From contig PDHQ01000024.1 in assembly GCA_003339415.1 (NCBI GenBank), positions 124,001 through 188,000 of the forward strand: a DNA stretch of 64,000 bases, written 5' to 3'. The stretch's first letter is position 1. Each line of letters starts with the position of its first letter. This document shows, piece after piece, positions 10,428-20,664 of this stretch. This DNA comes from Ophiocordyceps camponoti-saundersi (nom. inval.) (taxonomy: Eukaryota > Ascomycota > Sordariomycetes > Hypocreales > Ophiocordycipitaceae). The notes beneath the pieces are model-generated. The model did no database searches and was not told the DNA's origin. It was given only the letters and a program-made list of their open reading frames with translations. Made by a program: the position numbers and the translations under genes.

Positions 10428-13400
10428 ATGGCTTCCGGCACAAATTCAGTATGGCTTCCGGCCCGAGTGTTCGATACTGTCCATATCGGACTCATCTCGA
10501 AGTGCAATACTCCAAATACTCTGACGTTAACTATTATCGGCAGGCTCCTGATTCCGACGAGGAGCGGGCAGACGAAAGCCGCGAAGGCCTTCACGGTGCG
10601 TTGCTTCGGAAACCTTTCACCGATCTGAGTTCTGTGCTTCTCGCATTGACAAACAAGACAAGACTCCAACGTCGACCCGAACGAAGATGTTACGGGAGAG
10701 CCGAGCCAATCGCCGCCGCCTGCCAATGTCCCCGCACTCGCCAAAGGACAGCCGAAGTCGGCCAAGAACAGACGCAAGGACAAGAATAAGAAGAACCAGA
10801 AGCCACCTTCACCGACGACTCAGGGAGACCAAAATAAGCCTGTCGAAGCGAGTGATGACGAACGGAGCTCCAAGACTAGGAAGAACGGCAAGGATAAGCA
10901 GCAGCAGCCATCGTCACCCACGGTTCAGGATGCCAAGTCGCCTGTAGAAGCTGGCGATGATGAATGGGAGACGAAGAAGTCTGACAATAAGAAAGGTAAA
11001 AACAAGAGGGGCAAGAAGAACCCCAAGAGTGCCAAGGGAAAACCTATTCCTAGCGAAGTGACGACGGCTCGTGAGAAAGCAAAAGGCTCGAAGAAAGCGG
11101 CAGACGCGGAAGTGGCGGATCCAGCGAGCCCTGAACCGACGACGGCGACATCTTCTGAGGGCCACGATGGTGAGGTTGTCGACCCTGAGGCTGACGGTGC
11201 GGCTACCGCGGATAAGGCTGGGTCCCCCGATGCGGAACAAGAGGGTGCGGAGGCGGAGTCTTTGGGAGAGCAGCCTGCAGCCTCGACCGAGGAGCCTCCA
11301 GTCCCGACCGAGGAATCAGCTCAAACTCCAGAACAATCGCCAGGCGCGCAGTCTGCGGAGCCTGCGGAGCCTGCGAAGCCTGCGAATTCCGCTGCCCTCG
11401 AGGGCGCTACTGAAGCAACGGAAGAAGCACAAACTCCGGCCGCCGATGGGGAGAAGCCCGGTGTCGACGTGGTAAAAGACGCGTCGGCTGAGCCGACGGC
11501 TGATTCCGCATCTAAGGAGGGAGAAGGTCAAGAGCAGCCCGTCGCAATTGAGGGAGAGGAGAAGTCGGCAGTTGAAGCGGAAGGAGGCCAGGCCGACGCG
11601 ACCGACGCATCGGCGGGTGCTACTCCAGACAGTGCAGACGGAGACACGACCACAGCTGAGGCCGTCAAGTCAGAGGATAAGGAGCCTTCGGCAGATAACA
11701 CGAAGGCGGACGCTGATGAGACGATGGAGACGCCTCAGTCTGGTGAGGGACCCGAGGTGGTCGTGGCTTCGGAGGCAGAGGGTGAGGAAATCACCGCTCA
11801 GAAGACAAAGAACGAAACACCTCCAGCTGAGGGAAGCAATGTCGAAGACGCAGCATCAGCTGAGAAGGGCAAAGAACAAGAGTCTGCGTCCGAAGAGGCC
11901 ACTGCGGGAGAGCCCAAGAACGACAGCCCTTCAGCTGAGCAAAGCAAAGCAGATGCAGCCGCAACAGAAGTATCCGAGGAGAGTACGCCTGAAGAGATTA
12001 AGAACGACAAATCTGTACCGGAAGGAACCGATGCTGAAGGCGCAGCAGCTTTTGATAAGGAGAACAAGGCAGAGGAGTCTTCACCTGGTGAAGCCAATGC
12101 TGGACAGTCCAAGGACACCATGCCTCCGACCGAGGAAAGCAATACAGAAGCAGCAACAGCAGCAGCAACCGAAGAGAAGGCAGCCGGAGAGACGAAGGAG
12201 AAAGTGATCAAGAACGACAAACATCCGGTTGAAGGAGACAATACTGAACAGGCAACAAGCGAAGGGGTCAAGACGGAGGAGTCTACACCCGGGGAGGCAG
12301 AGACTGATGAGACTACCCCCGGGGAACCTCAACCCGCTGAGACCACAACAGACGAGGCACAGAAGACCAAGGAGACCGCAACTGAGGAATTGAGAGCCGA
12401 AAAGTCTGCATCTGAGGCTAGCGGTGAAGCCGAAAAGGCCACACCTGCGGAGGCCCAGATTGAGCGGACCGAGCCTGAGGAAAGTCACAGTGAAGGAGGC
12501 ATCAAGGACGATAGTAGCACAGCGGGAGAGACCAAAGCCGGAGGATCCCCGGCCGAGGAGCTCAAGACTGGAGAAAGCGGAACAGAAGAGACTGCTGAAC
12601 GGGGAGCTGACGGATCGATGACCGAGAAACCCAAAGCAGACGAGGCTGCAACTGGGGAGGCGATGGAGGTGACTGCAACTGAAGAAGCCACGCCCGAGGA
12701 AAGCAAAGCTAAAGGGACCGAGTCTGAAGGCACATCTAAGGCTGAAGAGACGACAGATGTGCCCGAAAGTACCCAAGCACAGTCGGATGCTGGTGAACAA
12801 AAGGAGGATACCGGCACGGCGCAGCCGGAAGATTCAAGTGATGCGACGGCCGCAGATGTTCATGAAGAGACAGCGACCGAGAAGTCGACAGCAGACAACA
12901 GTGACATGAAAGAATCCGCCTCTTCAACAGAAGCTGAAGCTAAGCAGAAAAAAGACGAGGTCACAGATGAGCCACAGGTCAAGACTGCAGAGACCAAAGC
13001 CGAGGAAGGTTCCTCCGCTGAACCAGAGTCAGTACGCGAGACTACAGAAAATGCTACCAAGTCAGAGGACGCTGCAAAAGCTACAGAAGAGAAGGCTGAG
13101 GTCGATGTTACTGAAACTCCTAGTCCGGGGGCCCCATCGATTACCTCTCCTTCCAAACAGGTTCATTTTGCCGAGAAGGACGAGAATATTCCTAATCCGG
13201 CTGATTTCTCTTCAGAGGCTTCTGCCTCGGAGGAAAAGCCTGAGGATGCTCCGGTCAATGGTGCAGATGAGACTGCGCCGGGCACGGAAGACGCCGCAGC
13301 AGGTGACACTGGGGATAAATTATCCGGCCAGGACGCCGAAGCCGGGACAACGGGACAGGATGAGGCGAGCGACGCAAAAGAAGCATCCGCTGAGGTGCAG

Positions 13401-16400
13401 GCTGATGCGGAGTCGAATGGGAAGCCGAGAGACGCAGCTGTTGTTGCCTCGGAGGCAGGGACGGAGCAGTTGAAGTCGCAGGAAACCCACGATGATGAGC
13501 CTGCTGAGTCGCAGCCCGGTTCTAAGGACGAAGTGCCAGCTGCCATTGAGCCTGGACACGATTCCAGCGAAAGGGTCGCCGAGAAAGACGTTAAGGCTGA
13601 TGAAGCGGAGACTCAAACACAAGAAAATGTCGCCGATACAGCTGGAGAACCTGTGAGTGCGGCTGGACCAGATGTGCCCGCTTCCGATACAGACAAGCCG
13701 GACGACGCTGCGGGGGGCAAAGAGGTTGAAGAGGAGAAAGAATCCACCTCGGACTCGAAGGAAATAGCTGCCGCCGAGAAAGCTCCCGAAGAGAAAGTCG
13801 AGAATGTGGATGAGACGGCGGGAACTACTTCAGCCAACAATGATGTACAAGCAGATGCCGATGCTGCAGAACTCGTCGAGACTGACGCTACGGACACTGC
13901 GGGACAAGCAGGCGAAGGCGGAAAGTCTGTGGAAAAGGCATCTCAGCCCCCGGAGGATATACCTGCGCAGGCATCAGAGGAGTCGAAAGATGAGCCCACG
14001 TCGTCTCAAGAGACTGAAAGGGTTGAAGTCGGCACGACCTCGACCGAAAACCGAGATACGGAGGAGCCATCGGGCGAAGCCGAAACCCCAACTGCGGCCC
14101 CAGAGTCGACGGGTGCAGCCGAGGAGTCTCGGGAACAGCCTCCAGCAGATGCTGGACCTGATACACCGCAGGATTCTGTGCAGGATGATGGCAAGGGCGT
14201 CGTTAAACCGGCGGCATCAGATGCTCCGGAGGAGACGAAAGCTTCACCAGGAGACGCACCGTCCGTAACCGAGGTGTTGGCTACGAATGCGGAGGCGGGG
14301 ACGTCCAGGGACGAAACTACTAAGGAAGAAGCTTCTAAGGACACCCAGGCATCTGAAGCAGTCGAGAGCTCTCACGAGGCAGAGGCGACTGAAAAGATGG
14401 AGACTTCTACAGCGACTGACTCTTCCGGGGGTGATGTTTCGGCAGAGGCGGAGGCCTCGACTGAAGACGCGCCCGGCGAGGGGACATCAGGGGCGCATAA
14501 GGAGGAATCTGAGGCTTCTGCGGAAGCGGGGGCTTCGAAAGAGCCCGCAGCTGCTACGGAGGCAGGGACGCCCAACGAATCTGGAGCTGTTGCGGAGGCG
14601 GAAGCATCTAATACGCCTCAAGCCTCCACTGAGGGAGGATCTGAGGAACCGGAGGCTTCGACAGAGACGGAGGCATCTCAGGAGCCGGAAGCAACTCCAG
14701 GGGCGAAGGCCATTAACGAGCCCGAAGCTGGTGCGGAGGCCGAAGCGCCCAATGAGTCTCAAGCCTCCACTGAGGAGGGAGGACCGGAGGAACCAGATGC
14801 TTCCGTGGAGACGGAGACTTCGAAGAAAACTGAAGCTCCTGCGGGGGCGGAGGCACCTCAGGAGCCCGAAGCTGCTTCGGGGACGGAGGTGAAGGCGGAG
14901 GCGGCTAACGAGCCTGAAGCTGGTGCCGAGGCCGAAACGCCCAATGAGCCTCAAACCTCTACAGAAGAGGGCGACACGAAGGAAATAGTCTCTACGGAGG
15001 CGGAGGCATCCAAGGAGTCTGAAGCTGGCAAGGAGGCGGAAGCGGAGGCGGCCAATGAACCCGCAGCTGCCTCGGAGGCCAAGGCATCTGAGAAACCTGA
15101 TGCCTCTACAGAAGTCACAGAGGCGGAAGCACCTGAGGAGCCCAAGGCCGTCAAAGAGGTGGAGGCGCCCAAAGGGGCCGAATCACCTGCCCAGGAAGAG
15201 GTGACGGCGGAGCAACAGGCGGCGAAAGAAGAACCTTCTGTCGAGGCTGAGGTTTCTGCTGAAGCCCAGGCGCCCGAAGACACGGGGGGAGAGACAACCG
15301 CGGATGCTTCCAAGGAGGTCGAGGCACCTACAGAGTCGCCCGAAGAAGCCAAAGCTCCGGACGAGGCCGGGGCGACTGCAACACCGGAGGCTGTCAAAGA
15401 GACGTCGACGGCAGGTGAAGTTGAATCTCCTGCGCAAGAGACGGCGGAGGCGGCAGAAGCGGCGGATGCAGCTGAGGTTCCTGGAGAGACGGAGGCAGAA
15501 GGGCACACTGAAGAAGCCCCAACGAACCAAGCTGTCGAAGAAGCCCCTGCAGATGCAGCGGCCAAGGACGCAGAAGCCGCTGATGCTACCGATGAGAAAG
15601 CTGTCGAGCCAGCCGAGGGCGAAGCCGCGGAGCCGAAGACGGAAGCTCCAGCGGAGGCTGAAGCCAAGACGGAGTCGGAAGAGCAGCCGCCGGCACTTGA
15701 CGCCGAAGAAGTGGCCGCCCAGGCCATTGGCGAGGACGAGCATGTCCAGGACGAAGCCAAGCCACCAGCCGATGAAGAAGGGGCTCCTCCATCCGCAAAA
15801 GAAGCCACAGCGGAAGCGGATACCAGCGAGAAAGCAACGCCCGCCGAGGTCGGTATGGGTGCCGCAGCTGCTACCGCTGCGGCCGCGGCGACGGCAGCAG
15901 CATTAGCAGCCGAAGTGCACGATGCGAGAGAAGAAGAAGAGAGCAAGGACAAGGTTGGGCCCATGCCCAAGGCGGAGGGCGAAGCTCGGGCATCTCGATC
16001 AAAGAAAGGTGAGGAATCAAGTTTCTTCAGTCATGCCCCTTTTCCTTTGTCGAAGGGATCAGCAGGGTTTCGGGTCAGTGAGGGTTCCATGGAGAACGAG
16101 CCGCCGGCCGAGGGATCATCGAATGAACTTGCTACGGATGACGTCGACATGCCTGCCACGGGGCCGATTGAGGTCAAACAGCCTGCGGAAGTAGGAACAG
16201 TTGCATCAAAGGCGGAGACTGTCGACGCCCAGGCAAAGATTCACCAGGAAGAAGCCCTCAGAGCTGTCCCAGAGGAAAGAATTGAGCGTGCAGGATTTCT
16301 CACGGATGCCGTCCCGAGGCCTATGAATGACGATGCAACAGCTCCCGTCGACGCGACAACACATGAGCTTGACGACGGGGCCGCATCCCCAGAGCAGGGA

Positions 16401-17857
16401 GAAGGAAACGAAGCGGCGGAAATGATGGCGCCATGCGACGCAGAAGACCAGGAGCGGCAACGGCGACAAGCCCTGGCATTGGATTCTATCGGGACAGCTG
16501 CAGCTTTGGGCCTCGCCATCATGAGTCTCGGGGACACGTCGCTGGAAGACAGTGAGGAGGAGGATACATCCGGAGCCGGAACGCCCGAGATCGAGACGCC
16601 TGACACGGAAATGGTCAACTTTCACCGTCATCGAACGGCGCGGCGAAAGGAGAGGATGGCTGTCCGTGAAGCGGAAGAGACTGTAGCGGCAGCAGTCATC
16701 ATATATGCGGCGGCAGAAGCATCGAGTCTTCAGGCGATCGATGACAGAAGCCCGGAACTGGATTCAGTCCCGCAGGATTCTCGGTCTTGGGGCGATGCTA
16801 TCTGTGGGGAGAAAGCCATAGGATGACGAGAGTAGACGTGATCAGTCTTGCTGACTTGTTTACAGACAGCAAGAGGGACGCGGCTCCGTCTGGCAGCGAT
16901 AAAGACAAGGATGGGCATCGTCGAAAACGACACTCGATTCACCCCGACCGAAAGCATATGGACGACGCGGTCAAGGACAGCCGAAGACGGTCGACGCAAT
17001 CTTCATCTCGACGCAGCGGCGAAGACACGACGAGTTCAAGCAAGACCAGGACATCTAGCAGGCGACACGATAACGGACACCCGGGAGAGAGCTCCGGAAG
17101 CTCGGGCAGGAGACGACGCAGTGCAGACGAGCAGGCGGAACACGACAGGAGAAAGGCCGAGCGACAGAGGAACGCGGACGAGCAGGAGAGGGCGAATACA
17201 GAGCGACAGAGAAGTGCGGAAGAGCAGGAGAGGAGGAAGGCCGCGCGACACAGGAGCGCGGAGGAGCAGGAGAGGAGAAGAGCGGAGAGACGGCGAAGCA
17301 CGGACGAGCAGGCGGAGCAGGAAAGGAAGAGGGCCGAACGAAGACAGAGGGAAAAGAGTGGCGGCGGCGAGCAGAAGATCAGCAGCAAGAGTGGTGGTGG
17401 TGGTGGCGAGGCGAAAAGCAAAGAGGCAGAGTTGACAGGCCAACCCTCTGATCGAAGCCAGCGACGACCCAGTCACTCAAGCAGCCAGAACTCGCCATCA
17501 GACCAAGCAGCGCCCCACGACAGGAAGAACTTCTTCGACATCCGCAACTCGGAAGGCATAGTCGGACACGGACCTCCGACGCCGCCGACGGTGAGCCGAA
17601 GGAGGTCCAGCACGACCTCTCACTCCAAGCACAGCAGCAGCAGCAACGGGACCAAGTCGCGCGAGGGGAACAACGGGTCGGAAGAGGCGGGGGGCAGCGC
17701 CGCCAATAGGAAACAGCAGCAGCAGCAGCAGCAACGTCCTGCGGCGGAGGATGGGGCTCGTCGCGCGAGGCATCATGAGCGGAAGAAGGCTAAGGATGAG
17801 GAGAAGAAGACGGGGGGGATTAGGGGGCTGGTCAAGAGACTGTTTACCTCTTCGTGA
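10428..17857 (+). CDS. Very large Ala/Glu-rich low-complexity protein, function unknown
   Basis: Reconstructed as four exons: 10428-10448, 10544-10595, 10663-16803 and 16866-17857, roughly 2,400 aa. An in-frame ATG at 10377 would add 17 residues. The joins preserve frame; exon 3 is open from 10663, well upstream of the first GTG at 11058, and the last join uses a weak GTGGGG donor. The N-terminus is Lys/Ser-rich (KNRRKDKNKKNQK). A central region of about 1,600 residues is almost entirely Ala, Glu, Thr, Ser, Pro and Lys, with internal duplications. Then come an Ala run, a short structured-looking stretch (IGTAAALGLAIMSL) and a final Arg/Glu-rich block of 14-residue repeats with a poly-Q tract, ending GIRGLVKRLFTSS. 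No catalytic domain is visible. It is probably an intrinsically disordered scaffold or tether. The reading frame is well supported by composition; the function is not. Confidence 0.75.
14500..15150 (+). repeat. Degenerate tandem coding repeats in the Ala/Glu-rich gene
   Basis: Blocks encoding variants of 'NEPEAGAEAEAPNESQAST' recur. The clearest pair starts at 14715 and 14907 (spacing 192 nt, 64 codons) and runs about 66 nt with only a few substitutions. Shorter EAS-x-EPEA-type units fill the rest. Confidence 0.8.
17107..17355 (+). repeat. 42-nt repeats encoding charged RQRSAEEQERRKAE units
   Basis: Five to six consecutive units of 14-17 residues with alternating Arg/Lys and Glu/Asp follow one another (…RSADEQ…, RNADEQ…, RSAEEQ…, RSAEEQ…, RSTDEQ…). 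Such ER/K sequences can form a stable single alpha-helix or coiled coil; that is inference from composition. Confidence 0.85.
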
Positions 17858-18064
17858 GGAGATTGGGGGAGGAAATGAGTGTATGATCTGTATGATTCTC
17901 TCTATGTTCTTCGGCTCTGATGTAGTTTGAAATTGCAGACGGTGGGCAATTTTATATGTAAGATGCAGAGATTTGTGAACGAAGAACTGACGATGGCTTC
18001 ACTTTGGATCCTCCCCCCCCCCCCCTTGTCATGTAGTATGGATCATGTCGTTAAGCTATGAGGT

Positions 18065-18070
18065 CACGTG
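18065..18070. promoter_or_regulatory. CACGTG E-box (Cbf1-type) upstream of eL22
   Basis: Perfect palindromic CACGTG, 38 bp upstream of the CCCTAA-core element. In Candida albicans, Cbf1 together with Tbf1 occupies ribosomal-protein promoters. Its use here is inference. Confidence 0.4.
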
Positions 18071-18102
18071 CTCTCGGCATACGGAAATGGTTGATCCGCG
18101 AT

Positions 18103-18110
18103 AGCCCTAA
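18103..18110 (+). promoter_or_regulatory. AGCCCTAA element (TTAGGG core) upstream of eL22
   Basis: Lies 198 bp upstream of the eL22 ATG. The same octamer occurs in the eL30/uL16 divergent promoter (49732-49739). The CCCTAA core is the complement of TTAGGG, the core recognised by Tbf1-type factors. Confidence 0.5.
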
Positions 18111-18307
18111 TCTTTCAATTCCCCCCACATTAACAATCCCACTATTAAGAGAGAAAAAAAGCTTCACCATCTCACGATCTTTCTTCTCTCATCAATGATA
18201 TAAAACCACAGCCTCACACCCCAAATCGGCGCAGGATTCCACCTCTTTGCGTCCGTAACGGAACAAGACACAAGAAACACACTCACGAAAAGCAATCGCT
18301 ATTCGCA

Positions 18308-18929
18308 ATGGCCGTCAAGGCTGTACGTCGGCAATTTTCTCCCCCCCCCGCCTTTCCTTTCCGCCTCACGGCTTTGCTGTCGGCGCCCTTTTCTTTTCTC
18401 TCGAAAGGGCGTCTATAAGAATCGAGCAGCAGGCTAAGATGAGAGGCGTGATTCGATGAATAGGCATCTTCGAAGAAGACTCCAGGGTCTGGGGGTAAAT
18501 CTCAGAAGCAGACGAAGAAGGTAAAAGCACAACAAGAAAAAACAGCCTCAAAGACACAAGATGAAGAAATGAAAAAAAAGCTGACAATTTGAAAAAAAAA
18601 AGTTCATCATCAACGCTCAAACGCCAGCCAGCGACAAAATTCTCGACGTCTCCCTCCTTGAGAAATTCCTCCAGGACAGGATCAAGGTCGAGGGCCGAAC
18701 GAACAACCTAGGAGACTCCGTCGTCATCCGCCAGGCAGGCGACGGAAAGGTCGAGGTTACGGCGCACAACGTCCCTCTCTCGGGTCGCTACCTAAAGTAC
18801 CTGACGAAGAAGTTCCTCAAGAAGCATCAGCTTCGTGACTGGCTTCGTGTCGTGTCGACTTCGCGGGGCGTCTATGAGCTCAAGTTCTTCAACGTCGTTA
18901 ACGATGAGGCGGATGATGATGATGATTGA
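18308..18929 (+). CDS. RPL22: 60S ribosomal protein eL22
   Basis: Structural protein of the large cytoplasmic ribosomal subunit. Exon 3 (18603-18929) is unmistakable: KFIINAQTPASDKILDVS, then IKVEGRTNNLGDSVVI, YLKYLTKKFLKKHQLRDWLR and an acidic C-terminus DEADDDDD. Upstream, ATGGCCGTCAAGGCT (18308-18322) is followed by GTACGT. A 15-nt micro-exon AAGCAGACGAAGAAG (18506-18520), flanked by 'ctcag' and 'gtaaaa', supplies the conserved KQTKK before FIIN. The total is about 118 aa. The micro-exon and first exon are inferred from frame and from the conserved Lys-rich start of fungal eL22; exon 3 is certain. The first intron (183 nt) is long for this window. The gene is convergent with the carrier gene (251 bp). 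Confidence 0.9.
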
Positions 18930-19180
18930 GTAGCTGGGAGGGGAGAAGAATTTCTGTCGTCTTCTTGAGGACCTGAACTTGGGGGTCGTAGAGAAAGTAG
19001 AAACAGATGGACATGTTTCCCTTGCTTTCGATGCCTTGACTTGATGTGAACCTGACACGCCCATATTCAAGATGGAAATGAACAACATCAAAAAGAAGAC
19101 AAAGAAGACACGACGCGCCTCTTCTATGTAGGTAAATCCATATGTGTGTGTGTATGTGCTCCAAAGTCACTGACCCGTCT

Positions 19181-20199
19181 TCACGGCAAAGCCCTCACAA
19201 CCGCCTCAAAAACCAACAACGCCGACGCATTGGCAGGGAAAGCGCGCAAAAAGCATGGCAAAAACCCCCTCCAATACCCCCTCCAACCAGCCTCACGCCA
19301 AACAGCAACGACAGCATCGCGCCACCGCGGAAACCTAGGAGTGCCGTCTCCGAGCCGACCGCCGAGGGGATCCGTCATGATGCGCTGCTTGACCACGTCA
19401 GCGGGATAGCTAGTGAGCCAAAAGAGCTGAGCGCTCAGACCGCCGGCGCAAAACTGCACGGCAGGCGTAGACATGTCGGGACGAAGACGACGGATAGACC
19501 CTATGAGGACGTCGTAACTGCTCCACCAGACGAAGAAGAAACATCGGAAGATGACGGTGGCGGACAGGCCGTGAAATAAGCCCGGGACGCCGTGGCAGGC
19601 GTATATCCTCCTCGCGCAATCGAGAGGACCGCTGTAGAAGCGTCTCCCCTTCTCAGCAGCGTACTGAACCTGAAGACGAGCCTTGACCTGCTCCACAGGC
19701 GCAGCCACGAAACTGACCGTCGCGCCCGCCAATACGCCCGCGACGCCATGGCCAAAAGGCGAGAGCGTCCTGCCCGTCCGAGACCCAGCTTCCCAGCCGT
19801 CACAGTCGAAGACGCGCTGGGCGAGCAGACGGCGGTAGACGGTCAGGGAGCCGAGCATGAGGGAGTCCATCACCATCCACCCGACCAGAGGCGGCGTCGC
19901 GCCCTTGTAGAGGCCCGCCACGCCCTCGTGTCGGACCGTCTCGACGAGGCATTGTAGCGGGCCCGAGAAGCGGCTTCTGCTCGTCGTCTGCAGTCGAACC
20001 TTTACCGTATCGAATGGGTGGCCGACTGTGCTGCTGGCGCGGCGTGAGCAGGTGCTTCTTTTTTTTGTCTACTTCATCGCGTCGTTATGCATGGGTTGTC
20101 CGCACCGCTGAGCTTGGCTGCGCCGCTAAAGATGCCGGCTACGAAGCCCTTGTAGTTGCTTCTAGCCGACCCTGATGTGTCTGAGGATGACGAGGCCAT
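19181..20199 (-). CDS. Mitochondrial carrier family (SLC25) protein
   Basis: Inner-membrane solute carrier with three tandem repeats. Exons 20199-20106 and 20025-19181 give about 312 aa, the normal size. Each repeat has the signature P-x-[DE]-x-x-[KR]: PFDTVK, PVEQVK and PADVVK, and each is followed by a G-x-x-x-hydrophobic/aromatic helix (for example GLYKGATPPLVGW, GYWRGFLPCFLRAFPANA). The splice restores 'KLSVGHPFDTVKVRLQT'. The overall pattern resembles the carnitine/ornithine/amino-acid (Crc1, Ort1, Ymc) branch, but I cannot name the substrate. The start is the ATG giving MASSSSDTSGS. The next gene on this strand begins far upstream, so this is an independent unit. Confidence 0.9.
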
Positions 20200-20664
20200 G
20201 GTCACTTGTATGTGGCAGATGTCGACCTCATCATGCTGAGGCTCATAGTGAAGACGAGAGTAGGAAAAAAGTCGATGAAGAAAAACGGAAAGGAAGGAAG
20301 GAAAAAGAAAATTGAAAAAGAAAATAAACATCTCTTTCCTTATATTTAGAATCATGTAGCTCCGACGTCGGCTCTTCGGATCAACTGCGGCTCCATCTCG
20401 TGAAGCCCCTTTTTTTTTCTACATACATACAACCCCATCCTCGTCAGCTTCGACTCCTTCTCACCCTCTCTCTGCCTGGCTCTCTCTCTCTCTGTCTCTC
20501 TCTCTCTCTCTCTCCCACGTTTGGCAAGGTATCGCCACTCTCCAGATGCCCGTCTAAAAAGTATCCGTTTCTTGGCTTGCCACCGTGCCAAACGTGTCTG
20601 CCACCGTCCGGAATTAGCGATGGGAAAACTCAGGGGTCTCATCGTCAACAGCGCCAGCGAATAA
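20200..20664. other. Intergenic region between carrier gene and large disordered gene
   Basis: Contains the carrier promoter and leader. The + strand shows A/G-rich (20270-20340) and CT-microsatellite (20480-20514) tracts. A possible extra 3' exon of the upstream minus-strand gene could lie here (see findings). Nothing else is recognised. Confidence 0.45.

Larger units (their letters stand above)
17858..18307. promoter_or_regulatory. Promoter region of eL22 gene
   Basis: A 450-bp interval between the stop of the large gene and the eL22 ATG. It holds a C run (18015-18025), an E-box CACGTG (18065-18070) and an AGCCCTAA element (18103-18110). The last 190 bp are AT/CT-rich, as expected of a ribosomal-protein promoter and leader. 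Confidence 0.65.

Noticed and set aside
14951..15970. Ser/Ala-rich frame of 339 codons antisense to the Ala/Glu-rich gene
   Set aside because: It is the complement of GCx/GAx-rich codons; such frames arise automatically.
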